From positions 5,277,001 to 5,341,000 of the forward strand of contig NZ_JAUSVK010000001.1 of NCBI RefSeq assembly GCF_030814655.1: a stretch of 64,000 nt of DNA. The letters run 5' to 3'. Source of the stretch: Labrys monachus. Its GTDB lineage: Bacteria; Pseudomonadota; Alphaproteobacteria; Rhizobiales; Labraceae. Below, in pieces: positions 7,588 through 15,547 of this stretch. The position numbers and the translations under genes are program-made. The notes beneath the pieces were generated by a model that saw only the letters and a list, made by a program, of their open reading frames with translations, was not told the origin of the DNA and searched no databases. Within the stretch, counting starts at the first letter, position 1. Each line of letters starts with the position of its first letter.

Positions 7588-9254
7588 TGGGCGCGCTTTA
7601 CCGCTACGACGAGTTCGACCGGGCCTTCGTCAATGCCCGCGTCGAGGAGTTCCGCGACCAGGTCAACCGCCGGCTCAGCGGCGACATCACCGAGGAGGAA
7701 TTCAAGTCCCTCCGCCTGATGAACGGCGTCTACCTGCAGTTGCACGCCTATATGCTGCGCATCGCCGTGCCCTACGGCACGCTGTCGTCGAAGCAGCTGC
7801 GCCAGCTCGCCATGATCGGCCGCCGCTGGGACCGCAATTACGGCCATTTCACCACGCGCCAGAACCTCCAGTTCAACTGGATCGCCCTGCGCGACGTGCC
7901 CGACGTGCTGCAGGCGCTCGCCGACGTCGAGATGCACGCGATCCAGACCTCCGGCAACTGCATGCGCAACGTCACGGCGGACCACTTCGCCGGCGCCGCT
8001 GCCGACGAGATCGCCGATCCGCGCGTCTATGCCGAGATCATGCGGCAATGGTCGACCGCCCACCCCGAGCTGTCCTATCTGCCGCGCAAGTTCAAGGTCG
8101 CCATCACCGGCGCCGAGGAGGACCGCGCGGCCGTCAAGGTGCACGATATCGGCTACCAGATCGTGCGCAACGAAGCGGGCGAGACCGGCTTCCGCGTCTT
8201 CCTCGGCGGCGGCCAGGGCCGCACGCCGATGGTCGGCAAGGCCGTGCGCGACTTCCTGCCCGAGGCGGATCTCCTCACCTATACCGAGGCGATCATGCGC
8301 GTGTATAATCTGGAGGGCCGGCGCGACAACAAATACAAGGCCCGCATCAAGATCCTGGTGCACGAGAAGGGCCTCGACGCCATCCGCGAGGAAGTCGAGG
8401 CCGAGTATGACCGGATCCGCGACGGCGCCCTGAAGCTGACGCCGGAATCGGTGGCGGCCATGCAGCGCTATTTCGTCGCCGGGCCGTTCGATACCGTCAC
8501 CCAGACGCCCGTCTTCGACAAGGCCAGGGAAAGCGACGCCGCCTTCGCGCATTGGGTCTCGGTGAACGTCCACGCCCACAAGGTGACGGGCTACGGCATC
8601 GCCACCATCTCGCTGAAGCCGATCGGCGGCATTCCGGGCGATGCCTCGTCCGACCAGATGGATCTCGTCGCCGATCTCGCCGACCGCTATTCCCTCGGCG
8701 AGATCCGCATCAGCCATTTGCAGAACCTCGTCCTGCCGCATGTCCGGCTCGACGATCTGCCGGCGCTGTTCGCCAGGCTGCAGGGCGCCAGCCTCGACAC
8801 CGCCAATGAGGGGTTGATCACCGACATCATCGCCTGCCCTGGCCTCGATTATTGCTCGCTGGCCAATGCACGCGCCATCCCGATCGCGCAGGGGCTATCC
8901 GAGCGTTTCGGGTCGCGCGAGCGCCAGGCCGAGATCGGTCACCTGCCGATCAAGATCTCCGGCTGCATCAACGCCTGCGGCCATCACCATGTCGCGGCCA
9001 TCGGCATCCTCGGCGTCGACCGCAAGGGCGTCGAGAACTACCAGATCACGCTCGGCGGCTCGGCCCGCGAGGACTGCTCGATCGGCGAGCTCGTCGGCCC
9101 CGGCTTCGGCGCGAACGACATCGTCAATGCCGTCGAGAAGGTCGTCGACACCTATATCGGCCTGCGGCTGTCGCCGCAGGAAACCTTCCTCGAGGCGGTG
9201 CGCCGCGTCGGCCTGCCGCCCTTCAAGGAGGCGCTCTATGGACAGCGTGCTTGA
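7587..9254 (+). CDS. cysI: assimilatory nitrite/sulfite reductase, siroheme [4Fe-4S] hemoprotein
   Basis: A 555-residue cytoplasmic reductase that reduces sulfite to sulfide with six electrons in cysteine synthesis. It has the duplicated ferredoxin-like and siroheme domains of the family: YGHFTTRQNLQFNW and NCMRNVT in the first half, and HLQNLVLPHV in the second. The four cluster/siroheme cysteines are in CPGLDYCSLA (C-x5-C) and SGCINACGHHH (C-x3-C). Family members use either sulfite or nitrite. The flanking DUF2849, cysH and DUF934 genes argue for sulfite. The last 17 bases overlap cysH, whose ribosome site lies inside this gene. Confidence 0.9.
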   Translation: MGALYRYDEFDRAFVNARVEEFRDQVNRRLSGDITEEEFKSLRLMNGVYLQLHAYMLRIAVPYGTLSSKQLRQLAMIGRRWDRNYGHFTTRQNLQFNWIALRDVPDVLQALADVEMHAIQTSGNCMRNVTADHFAGAAADEIADPRVYAEIMRQWSTAHPELSYLPRKFKVAITGAEEDRAAVKVHDIGYQIVRNEAGETGFRVFLGGGQGRTPMVGKAVRDFLPEADLLTYTEAIMRVYNLEGRRDNKYKARIKILVHEKGLDAIREEVEAEYDRIRDGALKLTPESVAAMQRYFVAGPFDTVTQTPVFDKARESDAAFAHWVSVNVHAHKVTGYGIATISLKPIGGIPGDASSDQMDLVADLADRYSLGEIRISHLQNLVLPHVRLDDLPALFARLQGASLDTANEGLITDIIACPGLDYCSLANARAIPIAQGLSERFGSRERQAEIGHLPIKISGCINACGHHHVAAIGILGVDRKGVENYQITLGGSAREDCSIGELVGPGFGANDIVNAVEKVVDTYIGLRLSPQETFLEAVRRVGLPPFKEALYGQRA

Positions 9255-9987
9255 CCGTCCCGAACCGTTGAGCGCCGTGGATCCGGAAGCGCGGGCCATC
9301 GCGCTCGCCGCGCAATATCACGATGCGGATGCGCAGACCCTGCTCCGCGTCGCGCTCTCGCAATTCAAGGGCGGCATCGCGCTCGTCTCGAGCTTCGGGG
9401 CGGAATCCGCCGTGCTGCTCCACATGGTGGCGGAGATCGATGCCGCCACGCCGGTGATCTTCCTCGATACCGGCCGCCTTTTCGCCCAGACGCTGCTCTA
9501 CCGCAACGAGCTGGCGCGGCGCCTCGGCCTGACGGACCTGCGCACCGCCCATCCCCGTGCCGCCCTGGTCGCCCAGGAGGATCCCGATCGCCTGCTCGCC
9601 TATCGCGATCCGGACATGTGCTGCTGGATCCGCAAGGTCGACCCGCTCGACACCGCGCTCGAACCGTTCGCGGCCTGGATCACCGGGCGCAAGCGCCATC
9701 AGGCGGCGACGCGGTCCTCGCTCCTGCCCTTCGAGGCGGAGGCCGGCAAGATCAAGGTCAATCCGCTCGCCGATTGGAGCGCGGCGGATGTCGCGAACTA
9801 TCTCACCCGGCACGACCTGCCGCCGCATCCCCTGGTCGCCGACGGCTACCCGTCGATCGGCTGCGCCCCCTGCACCAGCCGGGTGGCGAGCGGGGAGGAT
9901 GCCCGGGCCGGGCGCTGGCGCGGCAAGAGCAAGGTGGAATGCGGCATTCACGTCCAATCGCCGGAGAAGTCCGGAAGCGGAATCTGA
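9238..9987 (+). CDS. cysH: adenylyl-sulfate (APS) reductase, thioredoxin-dependent
   Basis: A 249-residue enzyme that reduces activated sulfate to sulfite. The start is ATG 9238, eight bases after a perfect AAGGAGG within cysI. The P-loop-like region is LVSSFGAESAVLLHM. Cysteine pairs CCWIRK (near residue 125) and CAPCTSR (near residue 210) match the [4Fe-4S] site of APS-type reductases, and the C-terminal ECGIH carries the catalytic cysteine. Presence of the cluster cysteines points to APS rather than PAPS as substrate. The order cysI-cysH-DUF934 fits one sulfate assimilation operon. Confidence 0.9.
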   Translation: MDSVLDRPEPLSAVDPEARAIALAAQYHDADAQTLLRVALSQFKGGIALVSSFGAESAVLLHMVAEIDAATPVIFLDTGRLFAQTLLYRNELARRLGLTDLRTAHPRAALVAQEDPDRLLAYRDPDMCCWIRKVDPLDTALEPFAAWITGRKRHQAATRSSLLPFEAEAGKIKVNPLADWSAADVANYLTRHDLPPHPLVADGYPSIGCAPCTSRVASGEDARAGRWRGKSKVECGIHVQSPEKSGSGI

Positions 9988-10061
9988 GCTTTTCCGAGCA
10001 ACGATCTGTAAAGACCGACTGATCCGCCCTTGAGCGATCGCTCGGCAAGAAGGAGGCTCTC

Positions 10062-10562
10062 GTGGCCCTTTGGAAGAATGGCCGGTTTGAGGCCGACAAT
10101 TACGTGCAGGTCGGCGACGGCGAGAGCCTGCCGGACGGCGCCGTGATCGTCACGCTCGAGCGCTTTCTCGCCGAGCGCACGGCGCTCACCGCCCGCAACA
10201 CGCCGCTCGGCGTGCTGCTGCAGCCGTCCGACGACATCACCCTGCTGGCCGACGACCTGCCGAGCCTGCCGCTCCTCGCCCTCGCCTTCCCGAAATTCGG
10301 CGACGGCCGCGCCTTCTCCCTCGCCCGCATCGCCCGCGAGCGCTACGGCTTCAAGGGAGAGCTCCGCGCCGTCGGCGACATCCTGTTCGACCGCGTCGCC
10401 TATATGGTGCGCTGCGGCTTCGATGCGCTCGACATCACCAACGCGCCGACCGTGGCGGCCCTGCAGGCCGGCCGGCTTCCGCTCTCGCACGAACATTACC
10501 AGCCCACCGGCACCGACCGGGCGCCGGCGGACGCGCTCAAGCCGTGGCGTCGCTGGGCCTGA
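10062..10562 (+). CDS. DUF934 family protein, sulfur assimilation accessory
   Basis: A 166-residue protein starting at GTG 10062, preceded by AAGGAGG at 10050-10056, one of the best ribosome sites in the region. Family features are the opening LWKNGRF, the central LALAFPKFGDGRAFSLARIARERYGFKGELRAVGDIL, and RCGFDALDI. DUF934 genes follow cysH or cysI in many alpha- and betaproteobacteria and are thought to assist sulfite or nitrite reduction, but the biochemical role is unproven. It is the last gene of the operon. Confidence 0.85.
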   Translation: MALWKNGRFEADNYVQVGDGESLPDGAVIVTLERFLAERTALTARNTPLGVLLQPSDDITLLADDLPSLPLLALAFPKFGDGRAFSLARIARERYGFKGELRAVGDILFDRVAYMVRCGFDALDITNAPTVAALQAGRLPLSHEHYQPTGTDRAPADALKPWRRWA

Positions 10563-10747
10563 AGCCTCCGCCGGGCAGGATCGCCTTCCGGCAGGGGCGC
10601 CGCCACGCCGGGCCATGACGGCGTCGGACGATCGATCCTGATGCGCGGCGCCGTGCAAGGGGCCGTTCGGCGCAGGGGCGCCATGCAGGACGCGCCCTTG
10701 CGGCGGCGCCCATAAAGGCCCAGACTCCCGTTCCAATTGGAGTCATC

Positions 10748-11119
10748 ATGCTGTCATTTTCGACACTGTTCCTGCGCGCTGCCAATTCCACCCTCGAAGC
10801 CGGCCATGCCAGCGCGGTCACCATCGGCTACCGCCTGCCGATGCTCGCCGCCCTTTCCCTCTGGCCCCAGCCCGAAACGCTCGGCGAGGCGCAGCTGATG
10901 GTGACGGAGAAATTCGCCGCGGCCGCCGAAGGCGCCGTCGCCGCCACCGGCCAGGCCGCGGCGCTGTCCATGCTCATGATGTTCGGCAGGACGGATGCGG
11001 AGGACTTCGCGTCGGCGATGATGTCGATCGCTGTCGCGGCATCCGAGCCGGCACACGGATATGCCCGCGCCAACGCCGAGCGATTGTCGAAGAGCGGCAC
11101 GGCGACCCCGGCGGAATGA
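10748..11119 (+). CDS. small helical protein, phasin-like, function unknown
   Basis: A 123-residue protein starting at ATG 10748. The region YRLPMLAALSLWPQPETLGEAQLMVTEKFAAAAEGAVAATG is amphipathic and rich in alanine, as in phasin-family proteins that coat polyhydroxyalkanoate granules. It is short and there is no synthase gene nearby, so the likeness may only be compositional. A poorly conserved serine/alanine tail follows. It lies 185 bases after the sulfur operon and converges on the large AsmA-like gene 22 bases downstream. Confidence 0.55.
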   Translation: MLSFSTLFLRAANSTLEAGHASAVTIGYRLPMLAALSLWPQPETLGEAQLMVTEKFAAAAEGAVAATGQAAALSMLMMFGRTDAEDFASAMMSIAVAASEPAHGYARANAERLSKSGTATPAE

Positions 11120-11141
11120 TCCGCCCGCAGAGCGGTGCTGC

Positions 11142-14100
11142 CTATTCCTTTTCCTTCTGGAATTCGAATATCTTGCGCAGGAAACCGGGTGCGATGGCCG
11201 AAAGCGGGTTCACCGTGAGCACCGGGGCGGCGATACGGCCCGCGACCTTGAAGTTGATGGCGAACAGGCCGCCATATTGTCCGCCGCCGAGGATCTCCCC
11301 GAGCACCGGGATCTGGCTGAAGATGTTGTTCAGGGCGTAGGCCGGCACGAACGTCCCCGTCAGGTTGACGCGGTCGGCGCCGTAGTCGATGTCGCCCGAG
11401 AGGCTCACGCCGACATCCGGCCCCCACACCACCGAATCCAGGATCCCGATCCGCGTCGCCGTCTTGGTGAAGAGAAGGTGCAGCTTGGTGAACTTCGCGG
11501 AATCGCCTTCCTCGACCTGCGGCGTGTCGCCGGAGGCCTTGCCCGAGTTCTTCAGCGTCGTGCGGTACTGGCCGAGGGCCGGCTCGTTCTCGACCGCGAA
11601 ACTACGCAGGGCCAGTTCGCCGCGCATGTTGTCGATGGTGGGCGTCACCGTCGCATTCAGCGTCCCGCCGCGCAGATGGGTATAGTAATCCAGGAAGCGC
11701 ATGAACGCGCCGGCATCGGTCGACTCGGCGACGATATGCCCGCCGGCCCCGCCCGGAACGAGGCTCGCGGTGAGTTCGCCGTTGCCCGACGTTCCCCTGA
11801 GATCGAGCTTGCGGATCGTCGAGCCCTTCGTCTCCAGAGTCAGGTCGAAATTGTCGAGCGCCTCGTCGTTGAAGCCGAGCACCCGGCTGACCTCGATGTC
11901 GGCGGCGAGACTCGTCGGCGGCCCCGAAGCCTTGCTGCGCTTCTGCATCAGCGCCAGCAGGGGCCGGGCGTCGAACTGCTGGCCGCGCAGGCTGGCCTTC
12001 CAGCCATTCGCCATCGGTTCGAACACGCCCTGGACATCGTCGCCCGGCGAGAGCCGGATGCTGCTCATCGAGGCCTTGCGCAGCTTGTTGTCCGCACTCA
12101 GCGCGACGTCGCCGCGCAGCGAAACGAAGCCGCTGTCGAGCGTGAGATTCTCGACGGCGGCGCCGTTGGCCGAGGGATACCAAGTGAAGCTCGCCTTGGC
12201 CGGCTTGCCCGCCGGCTTCTGCCAGCCCGGCAGGAGCTCCTTGATGCGGGCAGCCGTCAGGTCGAGATCGACGTCATACGAGGTGTTCTTGCCCTTCATC
12301 GTGGGCCGGATGTCGGCCGAGACCGGGCCCGTCAGCATGTCGCCGAATTCGAGCCCCTTCTTCTTGCGCAAGGCATCGTCGAGGGTCACGCCGAGGACGA
12401 GCTGCAGATCCTGATCGGCGGCCTTGCGCAGGTCGATATTGGCGGGCAATCCGTTGAACACGCCCTTGCCGGTCAGCAGCAGCAGTCCCGGCTCGATCAC
12501 CAGCTTCATCGCGCCGCTTTCGACCCGGCCGCCGGAGATGTTGTCGATCGCCGTCTGGCTGACGCCGCCGGTGATCGAATAATGGACGTCGGCATCCTTG
12601 GGATGGTCGACCAGCGGCAGGTCGAGCTTCACCTTGAGGTCGGCGCTGCCGCTGACGCCGTCGGGATTGATGTCGAGGCCCTTGATCGCTTTCGACAGCG
12701 GCGGATGCGTCATCAGTTCGGCGACGGTGCGCAAGGGCCCCCTGACCGTGAACTGCACATATTGCTGGGGCGGAGGAGGTACGAAATTGGGGACGGAATA
12801 GGTGCCGTCGGCAATGGCCAGAGTGCCGTCGTTATCCGTCCGCACCTTGGCGCCGGCCAGGGCGATGTCGAGATGCCGGCCGCCGAAAGTCGCCGTGGCC
12901 TTGGCCTGGCTGAGGGGCGGCAGCGTGTCCACCACCTGTATCGTCGCGTCGGAAAAAGCCATTTCCCCATGCACGCTGTCGTCGGGCAAAGGCGGCGTCT
13001 TGCCGTTGACGGCGACCAGGGCGTCGCGCGGAATGTCGAGCGAAAGCCTGCCGCCGTCGACATTGCCGCCCTTGATGTGCTCCTCGACCCAGGCCTTCGC
13101 CTTCGGCAGGCAGAAGACGGGCCAGATCCGCGCCAGCGCCACCGCCGACATGCCCTTGGTCGAGACCTCCATCCCGATGGCCGGCGTCCGGCCGCCGAAC
13201 GTCATGATGCCCGTGAAATCGAGGGATGCGGTGGTGCCGCGTATCTCGCCCCGGTCCAGATCGAGCTTGTTCGTCACCGGATCGTAATTGCCCTGCAGGG
13301 CGATGGTGTCGAGCTTCAGCGGCGGCAAATCCACCTGGCGTGCCGAGAAAAGCACGTCCGGCGCGGCGAAATCGAAGGTCCACCGCCCCTGCGAGGCCGC
13401 GGAGGGCGGCACCACGGTGCCGGAGAAATCGGCCCGGCCTTCGCCGGCCGTCAGCACGGCGCGATCGAGCTTGATCGTGCCGGTGGTCCGGTCCCAATGC
13501 AGGCTGATGCGCCCCTTGTCGAAGGTGAAGGGCTTGACCTCCGGATCGACGTCCCAGCTGCCGCCATTGCTGGTCACATCCGCTTCGGCGAGGGCAAGGC
13601 TCCCATCCGGCTCGATGCGGGCGCGGGCGAGGACGTCGAACGAGGCGTCCAGGGTCGGCTGTTCGGCTCCCGGCGCAAATGTCGTCGCCAGTTCGCGCAG
13701 CGCGATGTTGCTGGCATGGATGTCGATCATGCGCGGCTCGTCGCCGCTGCCGGCCACGGTGGCGTTGACGGTGCCGCCCATCGCCGCGAGAGAGACGGAA
13801 ACGCCGCCGGCGGCGGTGCGGTGGACGGTGAGGTCGATATCGCGATGGGTGACCTCGTGCCCCAGCGCCAAATCGTGGACCGCCAGGGTGGCGTCGCGCA
13901 GTTCCACCTTGTCGATGGTGCCGGCTGAGGCGAGCAGGGCGTCGAGGGCGTTCAGGGCGGACAAGGGCGAGAGGGCCGCATCACCCGGCGCGGCAACCGG
14001 CCGGATGCCCGGATTGAGGCTCAGCCTGCCGTCCGGGCTCACATTCACGGTGGCGGCGGCTCCCTCCACCACGATCGAGCGCGCGGAGACGGAACCGAAG

Positions 14101-14621
14101 AGGAGCGAGGAACTGTCGAGGCCGACGACCACCCGCGGCGCCCAGGCCACCGTTCCCTCGGCATTGCTGACGGTCAGGTCGGTCAGGGAGGCGGTGAGGA
14201 GGCCGTTCTCCCGCCCGAGGGAGACCTCGTCGAGGCGCAGGCTGTAGCCCGGCGGCAGCTTGGCGATGATCGCGTTCCTCACCATCTGCGTGAGGAACGG
14301 CACCGTCACCGGACCGCGCGACAGGCGCCAGTACAGTCCCCCCGCGACCGTGAGGAGCACGAGCAGCAGCATCAGCGAGCAGGAGGCGAGCCGCCGTCTC
14401 GTACCCGGCCGATAGCCCGATCGCGACAGGGCGCTCAGCCGCTGCCGGCGCGCCTTGCGCTCCACCTGCGGGTCCTGTCCGGGGACCGGTCCGACGCCCG
14501 GCTTCTCCGGCGCGGGCGACTCGCCGGCGAGGACGGAAGGCGCCTGCTTCGGCGCCGGCGCGGCGGCCTCACCGGGAGCCGCCACAGGCGCTCGGACTGC
14601 GTTTCGTGCCTTTCCTGCCAT
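11142..14621 (-). CDS. AsmA-like protein with DUF3971 domain (YhdP/TamB-like)
   Basis: An 1159-residue envelope protein. Residues 1-78 are a proline/alanine-rich, then arginine-rich cytoplasmic segment, followed by one transmembrane helix at about 79-98 (LASCSLMLLLVLLTVAGGLY). The rest is a long periplasmic repetitive-beta region: DUF3971 in the middle and an AsmA-like C-terminal domain ending with GTFVPAYALNNIFSQIPVLGEILGG. Proteins of this class (YhdP, TamB, AsmA) form grooved bridges thought to move phospholipids between inner and outer membranes. It is divergent from a peroxiredoxin gene across a 289-base gap. Confidence 0.83.
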   Translation of the reverse strand: MAGKARNAVRAPVAAPGEAAAPAPKQAPSVLAGESPAPEKPGVGPVPGQDPQVERKARRQRLSALSRSGYRPGTRRRLASCSLMLLLVLLTVAGGLYWRLSRGPVTVPFLTQMVRNAIIAKLPPGYSLRLDEVSLGRENGLLTASLTDLTVSNAEGTVAWAPRVVVGLDSSSLLFGSVSARSIVVEGAAATVNVSPDGRLSLNPGIRPVAAPGDAALSPLSALNALDALLASAGTIDKVELRDATLAVHDLALGHEVTHRDIDLTVHRTAAGGVSVSLAAMGGTVNATVAGSGDEPRMIDIHASNIALRELATTFAPGAEQPTLDASFDVLARARIEPDGSLALAEADVTSNGGSWDVDPEVKPFTFDKGRISLHWDRTTGTIKLDRAVLTAGEGRADFSGTVVPPSAASQGRWTFDFAAPDVLFSARQVDLPPLKLDTIALQGNYDPVTNKLDLDRGEIRGTTASLDFTGIMTFGGRTPAIGMEVSTKGMSAVALARIWPVFCLPKAKAWVEEHIKGGNVDGGRLSLDIPRDALVAVNGKTPPLPDDSVHGEMAFSDATIQVVDTLPPLSQAKATATFGGRHLDIALAGAKVRTDNDGTLAIADGTYSVPNFVPPPPQQYVQFTVRGPLRTVAELMTHPPLSKAIKGLDINPDGVSGSADLKVKLDLPLVDHPKDADVHYSITGGVSQTAIDNISGGRVESGAMKLVIEPGLLLLTGKGVFNGLPANIDLRKAADQDLQLVLGVTLDDALRKKKGLEFGDMLTGPVSADIRPTMKGKNTSYDVDLDLTAARIKELLPGWQKPAGKPAKASFTWYPSANGAAVENLTLDSGFVSLRGDVALSADNKLRKASMSSIRLSPGDDVQGVFEPMANGWKASLRGQQFDARPLLALMQKRSKASGPPTSLAADIEVSRVLGFNDEALDNFDLTLETKGSTIRKLDLRGTSGNGELTASLVPGGAGGHIVAESTDAGAFMRFLDYYTHLRGGTLNATVTPTIDNMRGELALRSFAVENEPALGQYRTTLKNSGKASGDTPQVEEGDSAKFTKLHLLFTKTATRIGILDSVVWGPDVGVSLSGDIDYGADRVNLTGTFVPAYALNNIFSQIPVLGEILGGGQYGGLFAINFKVAGRIAAPVLTVNPLSAIAPGFLRKIFEFQKEKE

Positions 14622-14659
14622 CAGCGATTCGCCGGCCTCCGTACCGTTTGCCTCCGAGC

Positions 14660-14675
14660 CCGCATGCGCATGCGG
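14660..14675. promoter_or_regulatory. 16-bp perfect palindrome in divergent promoter region
   Basis: CCGCATGCGCATGCGG is a perfect dyad in the gap between the AsmA-like gene and the peroxiredoxin gene. It could be an operator for either gene, but in GC-rich DNA it may also be a chance repeat of GCATGC. Confidence 0.25.
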
Positions 14676-14910
14676 CCTGCCGGGACGCCTGAAGCAGCCA
14701 GACGCAGTTCACGAACCGCGACAGGGCTGCAGCCCAACCGATTGGATAAGCGAGCATTTTCCACTACTCGCCATTTGGGGAACGACATTCTCCGGGCAGG
14801 CCCGCAGCGATTCGTGCAACCATCATGAAACTGCACTCGGGCGTGACAATGGCCGGCCCGAGCAATACACGATTGTTGTCTGATCTGCCATTTCGCCAAA
14901 AGGAGGGCAT

Positions 14911-15378
14911 ATGGGCACTCTTGTCGCCGGATCTCCCGCTCCCGATTTCAGCCTGCCGCTGGCGGGCGGCGGAACGGCGTCGCTGGCGTCCTATCGGGGA
15001 CGCAAGCTCGTGATTTTCTTCTATCCCAAGGCGGACACCCCCGGCTGCACGCGGGAAGCCATCGAATTCTCGGCGGCGAAGGCGGACTTCTCGGCCGCCG
15101 GGACCGACCTGCTCGGCGTGTCGCACGACCCGGTGAAGAAGCAGGAGAAATTCGTGGCCAAGCACGAGCTGACGGCGCCGATCGCCTCCGACGAGACGCT
15201 GGACATGCTGCAGGCCTATGGCGTGTGGGGCGGCAAGAGCCTCTATGGACGCTTCTTCATGGGCATCGAGCGCACGACGGTGCTGATCGACAAGGACGGC
15301 ATCGTCTCCCGCGTCTGGTCCAAGGTCCGCGTTCCCGGCCATGTCGCGGAGGTGCTCGCGGCGGCAAAGGCCTCCTAG
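14911..15378 (+). CDS. bcp: peroxiredoxin of the PrxQ/Bcp type, thiol peroxidase
   Basis: A 155-residue thioredoxin-fold peroxidase that reduces hydroperoxides in the cytoplasm. The catalytic motif FYPKADTPGCTREA is near residue 45. The resolving cysteine five positions later in E. coli Bcp is replaced by isoleucine, and no other cysteine is seen, so this is a 1-Cys-type member needing an external thiol. A strong AAAGGAGG precedes ATG 14911. The C-terminal half has GVWGGKSLYGRFFMGIERTTVLID, typical of Bcp. It is divergent from the AsmA-like gene. Confidence 0.88.
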   Translation: MGTLVAGSPAPDFSLPLAGGGTASLASYRGRKLVIFFYPKADTPGCTREAIEFSAAKADFSAAGTDLLGVSHDPVKKQEKFVAKHELTAPIASDETLDMLQAYGVWGGKSLYGRFFMGIERTTVLIDKDGIVSRVWSKVRVPGHVAEVLAAAKAS

Positions 15379-15547
15379 ATCAACCTTTCCGGAAAATGCT
15401 CAGAACGCATCAATGTCGGCGGCGCCATTGACGGAACGGCATTCGATCCGTGAATGGCGTCATGAAACTTTGCGATAAGCGGTGCGTGGCACTGGCAGAG
15501 CGGGCGTTTGCGCCGTAGCATCGGCCTGCAACACAGCCAGGACGACG

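Noticed and set aside
11061-13928. A 955-codon plus-strand frame opposite the AsmA-like gene
   Set aside because: The minus-strand gene has a membrane helix and family domains throughout; the opposite frame is rich in Arg, Gly, His and Asp and matches nothing.
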